A DNA stretch of 48,546 bases from Woeseiaceae bacterium (GTDB lineage Bacteria; Pseudomonadota; Gammaproteobacteria; Steroidobacterales; Woeseiaceae). Position 1 is the first letter of the stretch. Each line of letters starts with the position of its first letter. Of this stretch, positions 17,616 to 26,118 are shown piece by piece. The position numbers were made by a program, and so were the translations under genes. A model generated the notes under the pieces. That model was given only the letters and a program-made list of their open reading frames with translations, searched no databases and was not told the origin of the DNA. Location of the stretch: NCBI GenBank assembly GCA_030066075.1, contig JASJCH010000028.1, positions 1 through 48,546 of the forward strand, read 5' to 3'.

Positions 17616-18911
17616 TCAGACCTCCGCACTTCGATCATATTGCCGCCCGAGGTGTGCTCCGACCGCAGCCCAGACGATAGCTATCACTGCGCCGACGATC
17701 GAAACGCCCACGAGACCCAGCCCGAATGCGCCCACAATTCCCGTATAGAACCACGCAGTCACAAGATCACCGCCGCGATAGACGACGGTATCGATGACGG
17801 GCTTGGACTTGTATCGCGTCTCGTTGTTCATGAGCGTGAACAACATTTCGCGGCCCGGGCGCGTGATCGCGTAGTTGCCTCCGCGACGCACGACCTGCAC
17901 GACAAACAACGTAATCGCGGCAGGATGAATGGCGACGACCAGCCACGCAATGACCATTACTCCCGGGACGAGGCTCAGCGTCTTAGGCATACCGAGCCTG
18001 GTCGCAATACGCCCCGTCGCAAAAAATGCCGTGAATGCGGCAAGCAGGTTCACCGCCAGGTCGATGTTGGCCCAAACCTGCGCGCGGCGCACCTGGTCGA
18101 GGTCGCCGAGCGGGTTGCGGATCTCGAAGTACAGGAACGTGCTCATCGTGACGTAGAGCAGTATGAACAGGCTGATCCACTGCAGATAGCGATCGCTGAC
18201 CAGCAGCTTGAATCCGGAGAACGGGTTGGCACTGAGGCGATCGCCGCGGAGCAGGTCCGCCGTGCTGTCGTCGTTGCCGAGCGCCGTGGTTCGCAGTTTG
18301 TCCAGCCGCGCCATGATCGGAACGGGAGTGAGCAACAGCAGGGCGCTCACCCACAGCATGTTCAGGTTGCCGATATTGTCGAGAAACGCACTCGCAAAGG
18401 CCGGCCCGGCTATAGCCCCGAGGCTCGACCCGACAGCGATGACCCCGAACAGTCTCCTGGCTTGCTCCTTGTTATAGAGGCCTGTGATGTACGTCCAGAA
18501 CACCGACAGGTGGAAGAGACCGAATACGCTGGTCCAGACGTAATAGATGCGGTTGACGATGTCGTTGCCGCTCAGCGTCGCGCCCGCAACATAAAAACCG
18601 ACAAAGGACAGGGCGAAAAAGATATAGACGCCGGGAACGATGCGACTGAATCTCACTCGCGAGATGATCGCGCCGTAAATGCTGATCGCGAGCGCGCTGA
18701 AGACGAACGTGGACGTCCACAGCCAGCTCAGTTGCTCATTGGTCCAGTCCGACGACAAGGCGTCCCGCACCGGGCGCAGGATGTACCAGGCGCACATGAC
18801 GAGAAACACCCACAGGCACGACAAGACGGTCGCCTGCAGCTCGTTGGGTTCGACCTTGGCCAGGACCTTGAAGGCCCGTGCGAGGGGATTGCCGTGGTTC
18901 GCTTCGTTCAT
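17616..18911 (-). CDS. MFS/ADP-ATP-carrier-like transporter (NTP/NDP exchange-type family)
   Basis: A 431-residue inner-membrane protein with about 12 hydrophobic helices. The opening VEPNELQATVLSCLWVFLVMCAWYILRPVRDAL resembles the Tlc/NTP-NDP exchange-like branch found in free-living bacteria. Family members in obligate intracellular bacteria exchange nucleotides, but the free-living homologues have no proven substrate. It sits in an apparent operon: peroxiredoxin-like gene upstream (48-base gap), thiolase downstream (1-base gap). Confidence 0.75.
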   Translation of the reverse strand: MNEANHGNPLARAFKVLAKVEPNELQATVLSCLWVFLVMCAWYILRPVRDALSSDWTNEQLSWLWTSTFVFSALAISIYGAIISRVRFSRIVPGVYIFFALSFVGFYVAGATLSGNDIVNRIYYVWTSVFGLFHLSVFWTYITGLYNKEQARRLFGVIAVGSSLGAIAGPAFASAFLDNIGNLNMLWVSALLLLTPVPIMARLDKLRTTALGNDDSTADLLRGDRLSANPFSGFKLLVSDRYLQWISLFILLYVTMSTFLYFEIRNPLGDLDQVRRAQVWANIDLAVNLLAAFTAFFATGRIATRLGMPKTLSLVPGVMVIAWLVVAIHPAAITLFVVQVVRRGGNYAITRPGREMLFTLMNNETRYKSKPVIDTVVYRGGDLVTAWFYTGIVGAFGLGLVGVSIVGAVIAIVWAAVGAHLGRQYDRSAEV

Positions 18912-18959
18912 CCCGTGGTCCCTGAGTTGAGAACCGGGAGCGTACCACTTGCATTGGTC

Positions 18960-19655
18960 TTACTGCACCAGCTCCTCGGCAACCGCGAGCAGTTCGTCGG
19001 CCGGCAGTCGAACCCGGTAGTCGGCATTCGCGTAGGCGAACTCGATAACGCCGTCACGACTGATAGCGAAGACAGACGGCACCGGCAGCACGCCGTGCCG
19101 CTGCATCGACGATCCTTCAACGTCCTGGCCTCTCTCGCGACGGCGGTCGATCGTAGCCTGCGATGCCCGGAATGCGATGCCGAGGGCGATGGCCGCCTGC
19201 GCGTCCGCATCCGAATAGATCGTGTAGCCCAGACCCGCGATGTCTTCCTGCGTCTCGCGACTCAGGGTTTCGTACAGCTGATCCGGCCGGTCGCCGCTGA
19301 GGAACAGGACGTCAACGCCGAGCGCATCGATGTCCTTCACGACGTGTCGCAGCTCCGACAAGTGCAGGTTACAGAACGGGCACCAGCCGCCGCGAAACGT
19401 AATCAGCACCGCGGGGCGTTCGAGTTCACGGGGATTGAAGACGAATGCCTCGTCCGTGACCGTGCGCAAGGTGAATTGCGGGGCATTCTGGCCCCTGCTC
19501 AGAGGCTGGACTGCCTCGGCCGAATCGGCGATGGGCACATCGGCGTGGCCGTATTGCATGGACATACTGCAAGCCAGGCTCATGACCATGACGGCCAGCA
19601 GGGCCGTGCCCATGGAGACCCGTGGGCCCAGGTTGAAATCGGTGATGCGGGACAT
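18960..19655 (-). CDS. Exported peroxiredoxin-like (AhpC/TSA) protein
   Basis: A 231-residue protein of the thioredoxin-fold AhpC/TSA superfamily. It has an N-terminal hydrophobic export segment (about residues 14-28) and the active-site stretch FRGGWCPFCNLHLSEL with a CPFC cysteine pair. The cis-proline motif PVPSVFAISRDG follows near the C-terminus. The start at 19655 has AAGGAG 9 bases upstream. A lipobox-like SLAC is present but lacks the usual -3 hydrophobic residue, so soluble periplasmic and lipid-anchored forms are both possible. It probably reduces peroxides or disulfides in the periplasm. Confidence 0.82.
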   Translation of the reverse strand: MSRITDFNLGPRVSMGTALLAVMVMSLACSMSMQYGHADVPIADSAEAVQPLSRGQNAPQFTLRTVTDEAFVFNPRELERPAVLITFRGGWCPFCNLHLSELRHVVKDIDALGVDVLFLSGDRPDQLYETLSRETQEDIAGLGYTIYSDADAQAAIALGIAFRASQATIDRRRERGQDVEGSSMQRHGVLPVPSVFAISRDGVIEFAYANADYRVRLPADELLAVAEELVQ

Positions 19656-19709
19656 TGTTGCTCGCTCCTTAAATAGTCTGCACATCAGACCGGAACGAGC
19701 GCAGGATTA

Positions 19710-21668
19710 TTACATCGCCTTTTCGAGCAGGTCGGCGCTGTTAATGTCGGTGACGCCGCGACAGCGCGCCTTGGCGCGGTACATGGCCTGATCAGCCTCC
19801 CGCAGAAGCCCTGTCAACGTATTGGCATTCTTGGGATAGATCGCGAGACCGATGCTGGCCGCGCAATGCAGCTTCTCGGCGCCAATGGCATATGGCTTCT
19901 CCAGCGCAATCGCCAGCCGGGTGGCCAGCTTGTCCGCGACCTCGCCATCGACTTCCGGCACCAACGCCACGAACTCGTCGCCTCCGGGCCTGCCGATGAT
20001 GTCGTGCGATCGCAGGCTGGTGCGCAGGCGCTTGGCCGCGATGACCAGCAGCTGATCGCCTATCTCGTGTCCATGGCTGTCGTTGATTTCCTTGAAATCG
20101 TTGAGATCGATAAACAACAGTGCGCCCGTGGCGTCGTCGGCGCTGTCGCTCAGGAGCTGCGACGCGTCGCGCTCGAAGCCGCGACGGTTGAGCACTCCCG
20201 TCAGCGGGTCTGACAAAGCCATGGATTCCATGTGTTGCTCCTTGGCCTTGCCGTCGGTGATATCAACCAGCGTCAACGCGATATCCGTTCCAAATGGCTC
20301 CACGATCATGCGCAGCCAGCGGGCCTTGTCGCCGGTCGCGTGACAAACCTCGACATCGATGTTGTCGCCGGCCTCGGTGCAGCGGCGGAAGTTGTCCACG
20401 ATCTCGTTTGCCTCGTCGACGTCCATCGCGTTGCTCGCGATGCGCACGATCTGCGCTCCGGTGCAATCCACGAGGTCCTCCCGGTCGGCATTCAGGAACT
20501 TCCCGGCCATGGCGTTGGCGAAGATGCAGCGCAGCTTGCGGAAGTCATCGCCCTCGTCCTGCGCCCAACGCAGCCGCATGATGCCGTTGACCGAGTGATC
20601 GATCAGGGTGCGCAGTAGTCTCTCGCTGGCCTGCACCTCGGCCTGGGCGCGCTCCACGTCGCTCACGTCGCGGAACATCAGTACTTTGCCATCGCGCAGG
20701 GAGGGTTTGTCGCCAGAGGACATGGGCGACGCCTGCACGTGCAGAAACCGGCCCGTGTTGGTCATCATCTTCTTGGGCTTGCCGGACTCGAGCGCCTCCG
20801 CAACCTCGGGAGATTCCTCGCCGAAGAAGTTATCGAGAGGCTGTAGCAGGGCCGACGTCTCGGTGATGTCGAGCATGCTCTCCGCCCCGTGATTCAGACC
20901 GATGATGCGTCCCTGTTCGTCAACGACAACGACCGGGTCCGCCATGTTCTGGAAGACCGTCTCGTACGCCAGGGGGGTGAACTCGACGATTTGCTCGCCG
21001 AGCACCAGCCAGGCGTAGATCGGCAGCATCAACGTGAACACGATCGGCACATAGGAGAGCGTGTCGGGGCCGAAACCGAAATCGTACGCCAGTGTCGCGG
21101 TCAGCGGTCCGAAGCAGGCCGCAGCCAGCAGGAACAATCCGCGGCGGTGCGCGCGTGCGACAGCGCTGCTGTGAGCAAGCAGCGTCATGATTGCGACGCC
21201 GATGACGATGTAGCTGTAGGGCGCGTGGATGAACAGGAACCACGGCCCCCACTGCTCGGGCCGGGTGAGGAACTGCCCCGCGTCGTTGGTGACGGGCAGG
21301 TACCACATGAACTCATGGAAGTAGTTCGTTGCGGCAAGCGAGATCGATACGAACGGGATCAGTAGCAGCAGTGTGATGCGATGCACCGAGGTTTCGCGGC
21401 CCGTGTATTCACGGAAACAAAAGTAAGCCGCGACCGGCAGTAGCGCCGTGCCGACGAAGTGCATCGTGCGACCCACCGAGAAAATGATAAAGCTGTCCGT
21501 CAACAACTCGACGGCGCCACCGAGAACCCAGACGCTGATGACGAGAAACAGCGTGCCGATGGGCATCGTGCCAACTTCCCTGCGGGCCAACACCAGGCGC
21601 ATGCCCAGCGCGAGGTAGCAGGCCGCGCTAAACATCAGGAGCACCGAAATGGCAAAGTCGAAGTTCAT
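19710..21668 (-). CDS. Membrane diguanylate cyclase: 7TM sensor, two PAS domains, GGDEF
   Basis: A 652-residue signalling protein. About seven hydrophobic helices (residues 1-215) form a histidine-kinase-type 7TM sensor region. Two PAS-like domains follow: about 225-340 (YETVFQNMADPVVVVDEQG) and about 345-470 (LIDHSVNGIMRL). The GGDEF domain is intact (RPGGDEFVALVPE) and carries an RSHD inhibitory c-di-GMP site five residues before GGDEF. It should make c-di-GMP and be feedback-controlled. No EAL domain is attached. The input signal is unknown. Confidence 0.93.
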   Translation of the reverse strand: MNFDFAISVLLMFSAACYLALGMRLVLARREVGTMPIGTLFLVISVWVLGGAVELLTDSFIIFSVGRTMHFVGTALLPVAAYFCFREYTGRETSVHRITLLLLIPFVSISLAATNYFHEFMWYLPVTNDAGQFLTRPEQWGPWFLFIHAPYSYIVIGVAIMTLLAHSSAVARAHRRGLFLLAAACFGPLTATLAYDFGFGPDTLSYVPIVFTLMLPIYAWLVLGEQIVEFTPLAYETVFQNMADPVVVVDEQGRIIGLNHGAESMLDITETSALLQPLDNFFGEESPEVAEALESGKPKKMMTNTGRFLHVQASPMSSGDKPSLRDGKVLMFRDVSDVERAQAEVQASERLLRTLIDHSVNGIMRLRWAQDEGDDFRKLRCIFANAMAGKFLNADREDLVDCTGAQIVRIASNAMDVDEANEIVDNFRRCTEAGDNIDVEVCHATGDKARWLRMIVEPFGTDIALTLVDITDGKAKEQHMESMALSDPLTGVLNRRGFERDASQLLSDSADDATGALLFIDLNDFKEINDSHGHEIGDQLLVIAAKRLRTSLRSHDIIGRPGGDEFVALVPEVDGEVADKLATRLAIALEKPYAIGAEKLHCAASIGLAIYPKNANTLTGLLREADQAMYRAKARCRGVTDINSADLLEKAM

Positions 21669-21843
21669 TCTTCTCTCTGCGGATTTAACGGAATCCCGGC
21701 AATGTTAGGCAGCCAGGCCGTTGGTTTCGTGGTACTGATCCACACTCTCGGCGCTTGGCTTTTACCGCCTGTGGTCAAATTTTCACAGGACGTGGACTCG
21801 AGGGCCCCAGGGGTGCCCTTCTGGTGACGCTAACTCGCTAATT

Positions 21844-22893
21844 TCAAGCGTTTTTTTGCGAAAACACGGCCGTGAGGAATCGCTCCTGGCCCAACTGCGA
21901 CAGGTGTCGCAAAAAACGCTCCGCGCCACGCTCCTCCAGCGCTTTCCGGAGGTACGGGTCGTCAGCGGATCGGGCGGACGCCCGCCAGTAGAGAATCGTG
22001 ATCGTCGTTGCCAGACGCATACGGATGAGGTCGAACAGCAGCTCCCGCTCGCGGTACTCGAGCGGCGACTCACTGTCGAAGCCTCTTGCGAAGGCGGCAG
22101 GCACCGCGAGCTCGTCTTCCGCTGCGCGCAGGTAAGACATCGCGATCGCAACATCAACAATGAGCGGCGCGCGCAGCATGTCCCCGAAATCGATCACACC
22201 GGCGACGCCGGGAGGGTCGCCGTCGGTCAGCAGGACGTTGCCGGGATTGAGGTCGTTGTGAATCACCTGCGTTCTCAAGTCGGCAAATGCCGGCGCCAGC
22301 CGCGTCTCGAACACGTCGATGCAGGCGCCCACGAGGCTCTGCAGTTCCGCGCCAGGTACGTGCCGCACCAGTGGCCGGATCTCCGCGGCCCGCTGCATGT
22401 CCCAGAGCAGCTCCTGCGATTCGCCCGGGTGCGTGAATCCGTCGAGAGCCCGATCGATCAGGGCCAGGCTGCGGCCCATGTCGAAGGCGACCCGTGCACC
22501 CGGCAGCTTGCCTTCAAGCGGGCGTCCGGGCAGGAAACTGACCACCCGCAAACTGTGCTGCTCGTCGCCGGCGCTGATCGACGTGATCGCCTGGCCGGAA
22601 GTCGTAGGCAGCACCCTCGGCACGGCCACCGCACATTGCTGACGCTCGAGACGCTGCAGCGCCTCCACCTGGAACTCGGTTACCTCAAAGGGCTCGCCGG
22701 CGTTGGCGATCTTCACGACCAGGCGTTCGCCGCTCCTCGTATCCAACAGGAAATTCTGGTCGCGCTCGCTGACAAGGACGGACAATTCCCCGTAGAGCCC
22801 ATACTCGCATTGCAGCAAGTCGAGCACCGCGTCCTTTGGCAGGTTCGGGGGGGCTGCTGCGATGCTATCGAGCGCGCCGTGCTGCTTGGTCAT
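21844..22893 (-). CDS. Aminoglycoside phosphotransferase-family kinase (hydroxylysine/homoserine kinase-like)
   Basis: A 349-residue small-molecule kinase. The catalytic loop VIHNDLNPGNVLL and the metal-binding VIDFGDMLRAPLIVDVA are intact. IDFGDM with the following hydrophobic run is typical of the hydroxylysine kinase (AGPHD1) branch, which is often fused to or beside a class III aminotransferase. None is present here. An aminoglycoside target is unlikely. The gene has no good Shine-Dalgarno; an A-rich stretch precedes the ATG. Confidence 0.8.
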   Translation of the reverse strand: MTKQHGALDSIAAAPPNLPKDAVLDLLQCEYGLYGELSVLVSERDQNFLLDTRSGERLVVKIANAGEPFEVTEFQVEALQRLERQQCAVAVPRVLPTTSGQAITSISAGDEQHSLRVVSFLPGRPLEGKLPGARVAFDMGRSLALIDRALDGFTHPGESQELLWDMQRAAEIRPLVRHVPGAELQSLVGACIDVFETRLAPAFADLRTQVIHNDLNPGNVLLTDGDPPGVAGVIDFGDMLRAPLIVDVAIAMSYLRAAEDELAVPAAFARGFDSESPLEYRERELLFDLIRMRLATTITILYWRASARSADDPYLRKALEERGAERFLRHLSQLGQERFLTAVFSQKNA

Positions 22894-23056
22894 TTTTCTT
22901 TTTAAAACAGTTACCTAGCTTTCTCATCATGCCTGCAATAACGGCCGTTGGCAACGCACGCAGCCGCCGCAGAGAATGGACTGGTCGTCCTGACCTGGCA
23001 GAAGTGACGATTAGTTCCGGCGAAGGTTCAACATAATCGGTCATAGTTGACGGCTT

Positions 23057-24220
23057 ATGAACCGACTCGCTCGCATCGTTCGCTCGGCGACGCCTTCGAC
23101 TGCCGTGAAGTTCTGCAAACAACCTTACGGCAAGTCGGGCGTGGAGCAGTTCCTGCGTGATGTGATCGCGATGGCCAACGCAGCGGTCGACGGTCCGCGT
23201 TACATCATTACCGGCGTCGAACTCGACGCCGAAGGCCGCAGATGCATGCACGGCGTCAATCGCGGAGATTTCTCGGGCAAACCCGCCTACCAGGCTCTCG
23301 CCAACGAGCACATCGAACCGCCGATACGTATTCAATACCAGCCTGTTTCTGTGGACGGTGAGCAGGTTGGCGTGTTTGAAATCGCAGATTGCCAGGACCG
23401 GCCGTACATGATGCGCATCGACTACTCGGAGACACTGCGCCGCGGCGATGCCTTCGCACGCATCAAGACCAATGCCGTGAAGCTGGGTCGCCGCCAGCTG
23501 CAGGCGCTCTTCGAGAAGAAGTTCCAGGACTCGGTGTCCGCCACCAGCATCGAGATCGGTTTCCCGGGCGAGATCATCCACAAGGACCTGCACGTGATGA
23601 CCCACAGCCTCGCGCAGCTGCCCTCGGCGGTCGCCGGCGCAAAGCTGCACGAACTGATTGAGGCCAAGCAACAGGTGGCGGTCACGGCAACCAATACGTT
23701 CCTCGAGAGACTCACGCACGCGCGCCTGTTCGGGTCCGACTGTCCTTACGAGAACCGCTCGGTGGAGGAGATTCACGACGAGATGCGCCAGATCGAGCGC
23801 CGCTACCGGGACCACGATAATCACTTCCTGTTCGAGGAGCGCGCGACGCTGGTACAGCTGGTCCTGCTTAACCAGGGCAACGAGAAGCTCAATGATGCTT
23901 CACTCACGCTGGTGATGCCGAAGCACCCGGCCTTGCATGTCGGCGCAGAGCTGCCCCGTATTCCACGTGACGACGAGTTCATCGAGCGCACGCCCGGCGA
24001 ACAAGCCGGCTACCCCTCAGTGAGCGTCCACGACAACTCGGTGCAGGTCTCCGTGAAGCTCGGCGACATCGAGCCGGGCGAGCCGACCGAGGTATTCGAA
24101 CTGCCGCTCAGGATCTGTGTCGGCAACGAACTCGAGGGGCGCCGAACCGGCATCCGGTACGCCCTGCACGCGCACAACCTGCGCTCAGCAGCGAAAGGCA
24201 AGCTACGCCTGGTGTTCTAG
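23057..24220 (+). CDS. AlbA_2 / Schlafen-type putative nucleic-acid-binding protein
   Basis: A 387-residue cytoplasmic protein. Residues about 15-155 look like the AlbA_2 (Schlafen) domain: the 'VEQFLRDVIAMANA' helix, the GPRYIITGVE strand and later TLRRGDAFARIKTNAVKLG. The central part (about 230-270) is charged and helical, possibly coiled-coil. The C-terminal 120 residues appear as a beta-rich domain with no recognised family. AlbA_2 domains occur in transcription regulators and in nucleases or defence proteins, but no ATPase, helicase or nuclease motif is fused here. Its stop shares the CTAG tetranucleotide with the convergent LOG gene. Confidence 0.65.
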   Translation: MNRLARIVRSATPSTAVKFCKQPYGKSGVEQFLRDVIAMANAAVDGPRYIITGVELDAEGRRCMHGVNRGDFSGKPAYQALANEHIEPPIRIQYQPVSVDGEQVGVFEIADCQDRPYMMRIDYSETLRRGDAFARIKTNAVKLGRRQLQALFEKKFQDSVSATSIEIGFPGEIIHKDLHVMTHSLAQLPSAVAGAKLHELIEAKQQVAVTATNTFLERLTHARLFGSDCPYENRSVEEIHDEMRQIERRYRDHDNHFLFEERATLVQLVLLNQGNEKLNDASLTLVMPKHPALHVGAELPRIPRDDEFIERTPGEQAGYPSVSVHDNSVQVSVKLGDIEPGEPTEVFELPLRICVGNELEGRRTGIRYALHAHNLRSAAKGKLRLVF

Positions 24221-24786
24221 GACCACTTCTCGACGGCTGGCGACCGGTACCCCGAAAACTGCTGCAACAGGCCTGTCGCGGTCTCATCGGCAAGCAGCAT
24301 CGCCCGGTTCTCGGGCTTCAGGAATCCCTCGGCCTGGGTGTGATCGAGATACTCGAGCAGCTTGTTGAAGTAGCCCTTCACGTTCAGCACCCCGCAGGGC
24401 TTCTCGTGAAACTGCAGCTGGCCCCAGGTGATGATTTCAATCAGCTCTTCGAGCGTGCCGAAGCCGCCCGGCAGGGCGATGAACCCGTCAGACAGGGCGG
24501 CCATCATCGACTTGCGCTCGTGCATCGACGTAACGACGTGTAATTCGGTGAGGCCGGTGTGCGCGATCTCTTTTTCCTCGAGCATCTGCGGGATGACGCC
24601 GTGGACGGCGCCGCCGCGCTCGAGCACCGCATCCGCGAGGATGCCCATGATGCCTTTGTGGGCGCCGCCGTAGACGAGCTCGAGGCCGGCATCGACCAGG
24701 ACGCCGCCAAGCTCCGCTGCGGCGGCCGTGTATACGGGGTCATTACCGGTGTTCGACCCGCAGTACACACAGATACGTTGCATCAT
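24217..24786 (-). CDS. LOG-family nucleotide phosphoribohydrolase (TIGR00730)
   Basis: A 189-residue Rossmann-fold protein. The signature PGGFGTLEELIE and the upstream YGGAHKGIMG are intact. Family members cleave nucleoside 5'-monophosphates to free base and ribose 5-phosphate; in plants and some bacteria they activate cytokinin, and bacterial homologues act on AMP-type substrates. Two in-frame ATGs (24786 and 24783) are possible. It lies 9 bases after a phosphoribosyltransferase gene on the same strand, which fits a purine-salvage context. Confidence 0.9.
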   Translation of the reverse strand: MMQRICVYCGSNTGNDPVYTAAAAELGGVLVDAGLELVYGGAHKGIMGILADAVLERGGAVHGVIPQMLEEKEIAHTGLTELHVVTSMHERKSMMAALSDGFIALPGGFGTLEELIEIITWGQLQFHEKPCGVLNVKGYFNKLLEYLDHTQAEGFLKPENRAMLLADETATGLLQQFSGYRSPAVEKWS

Positions 24787-24795
24787 GCCCGCGGC

Positions 24796-25368
24796 TCAGG
24801 CTGTCTTTCGCTGTTCCTGCGCCGCCTCGATGATCGCAGCAACACCAGGGCGTTCCCGGCGCAACTCGTCCGGCTCCAGCGCATCGAGTTCATGCGGGAA
24901 CACCAGCCACTCTTCCGTTTCGCGGATGAAGTAATCGGGCGTGATGTCAGTCTCGTTGCGCTCCGGCTTGTACCACGGCACCGCGATGCGGATATCCTCG
25001 GGCGTATTGTCACGCGCACGCCTGCCGAGCTCCTCGATGACCGCCTTGATCGTGTTGCCGGTATCGAACACGTCATCGACGATCAGCACCCGGTCGTCAT
25101 GGCAGATCTTCTTGATAATGTAGTTGAGCCCGTGAACGGCCACCGCGCCGCGCTGGTCGACGCCGACATACGACGACGTGCGAATGGCGATGTGGTCGGA
25201 CTCTATGCCGCAGTAGGCCATAATTTCCTGGAGCGCCATGCCGACCGGCGTGCCGCCGCGCCAGATCGCGATGATCATTGTCGGCCTGAAACCATCCTCG
25301 AGCACTCGCAGGCCGAGGCGAAAAGAGTCTTCGAGAAGATCCTGTGCGGAAAGTACGATCTTGTTCAT
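24796..25368 (-). CDS. Phosphoribosyltransferase, paralogue A
   Basis: A 190-residue type I phosphoribosyltransferase. The PRPP loop reads RVLIVDDVFDTGNTI, and WRGGTPVGMALQE is the preceding loop. The N-terminus (SAQDLLEDSFRLG) and the 'TEEWLVFPHELD' segment match the divergent neighbour at 25434, so the two are paralogues. The base specificity cannot be read from sequence, but hypoxanthine/xanthine/guanine is most likely given nearby purine genes. The start at 25368 (MNKIVLSAQD) was chosen by alignment with the paralogue. Confidence 0.88.
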   Translation of the reverse strand: MNKIVLSAQDLLEDSFRLGLRVLEDGFRPTMIIAIWRGGTPVGMALQEIMAYCGIESDHIAIRTSSYVGVDQRGAVAVHGLNYIIKKICHDDRVLIVDDVFDTGNTIKAVIEELGRRARDNTPEDIRIAVPWYKPERNETDITPDYFIRETEEWLVFPHELDALEPDELRRERPGVAAIIEAAQEQRKTA

Positions 25369-25385
25369 TCTTATTCTGGTGTCGT

Positions 25386-25391
25386 TATAAT
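25386..25391 (+). promoter_or_regulatory. Consensus -10 hexamer TATAAT in the divergent phosphoribosyltransferase gap
   Basis: An exact TATAAT lies in the 65-base gap, 42 bases before the rightward start. A weak TTGTTC (25361-25366) lies 19 bases upstream. The core TTATAA is palindromic and could serve either strand. Confidence 0.4.
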
Positions 25392-25433
25392 GATCCCCAA
25401 CAGATTCTACCGCAGCACAGGCACGGAAAAACA

Positions 25434-26018
25434 ATGACGAAGACATTCGTCGCAGCGGACGATCTCCTCGAGGATTCCTTCCAGCTTGCCGCCGACATCG
25501 CCAGTACGGGTTTCGAGCCCGACTTCCTCGTTGGCCTGTGGCGCGGGGGCAGCGCGGTAGGCATCGCCGTGCAGGAGGGACTGGATTTCCTCGGCATCAA
25601 GACCGACCACATCGCCATCCGCACATCCTACCGGGGCGCCGCGAGCTACGATGAGATGGTGTCGAAAGCCGACTCGATCCGCGTGCACGGCTTGCAGTAC
25701 CTGCTGGAGAACCTGTCTTCGCATCATTCGATGCTGATCGTCGACGATGTTTACAGCACCGGCTCCAGCGTCCAGGCCGTCATCGACCAGCTAACGCGCA
25801 AGACGCGGCGTAACCTGCCGCACGACATTCGCATCGCAACAGTCTGGTATCGCCCGGGCGAACGGACGATTCGCGAGCCTGACTTCTTCGTCCACAAGAC
25901 CAGTGACTGGCTGGTCCTGCCTTACGAGATGTCGGGGATGAGCGTCGAGGAGCTGCGCGAGAATCGACCCGAGCTCTCCGAGATAATCGACCGCCTGGAG
26001 CCGCTCGTCGCCGACTGA
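25434..26018 (+). CDS. Phosphoribosyltransferase, paralogue B
   Basis: A 194-residue type I phosphoribosyltransferase with PRPP loop SMLIVDDVYSTGSSV and loop WRGGSAVGIAVQE. It shares the N-terminal LLEDSF motif, the DHIAIRTS strand and the C-terminal 'DWLVLPYE' segment with paralogue A. The start at 25434 was set by that alignment. A longer frame to 25344 would run antisense through the start of paralogue A and is unlikely. The pair probably arose by inverted duplication and may have split base specificities. Confidence 0.88.
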   Translation: MTKTFVAADDLLEDSFQLAADIASTGFEPDFLVGLWRGGSAVGIAVQEGLDFLGIKTDHIAIRTSYRGAASYDEMVSKADSIRVHGLQYLLENLSSHHSMLIVDDVYSTGSSVQAVIDQLTRKTRRNLPHDIRIATVWYRPGERTIREPDFFVHKTSDWLVLPYEMSGMSVEELRENRPELSEIIDRLEPLVAD

Positions 26019-26118
26019 CAGCGCCGATTGGCCCTATACCCATACTGATTTGTGCGTATGGCGGACTAACGCGCGCCTTACCAGAATCTCGAATGTCCCA
26101 AGCGTTCGAGAACCCGCC

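Noticed and set aside
17613-19676. A 687-codon open frame on the plus strand
   Set aside because: It lies fully antisense to the transporter and peroxiredoxin-like genes. Its translation is rich in Arg, Gln and Asp with no domain or hydrophobic pattern, as expected from the mirror frame of GC-rich genes.
19676-19690. A 5-base stem-loop (GTCTG / CAGAC) with T-rich flank after the cyclase gene
   Set aside because: The stem is too short and AT-poor in loop context to call a terminator with confidence; it may be chance.
21856-22905. A 349-codon plus-strand frame of the same length as the kinase on the other strand
   Set aside because: It is the mirror of the kinase gene, which has HNDLNPGN and IDFGD motifs; the mirror has none.
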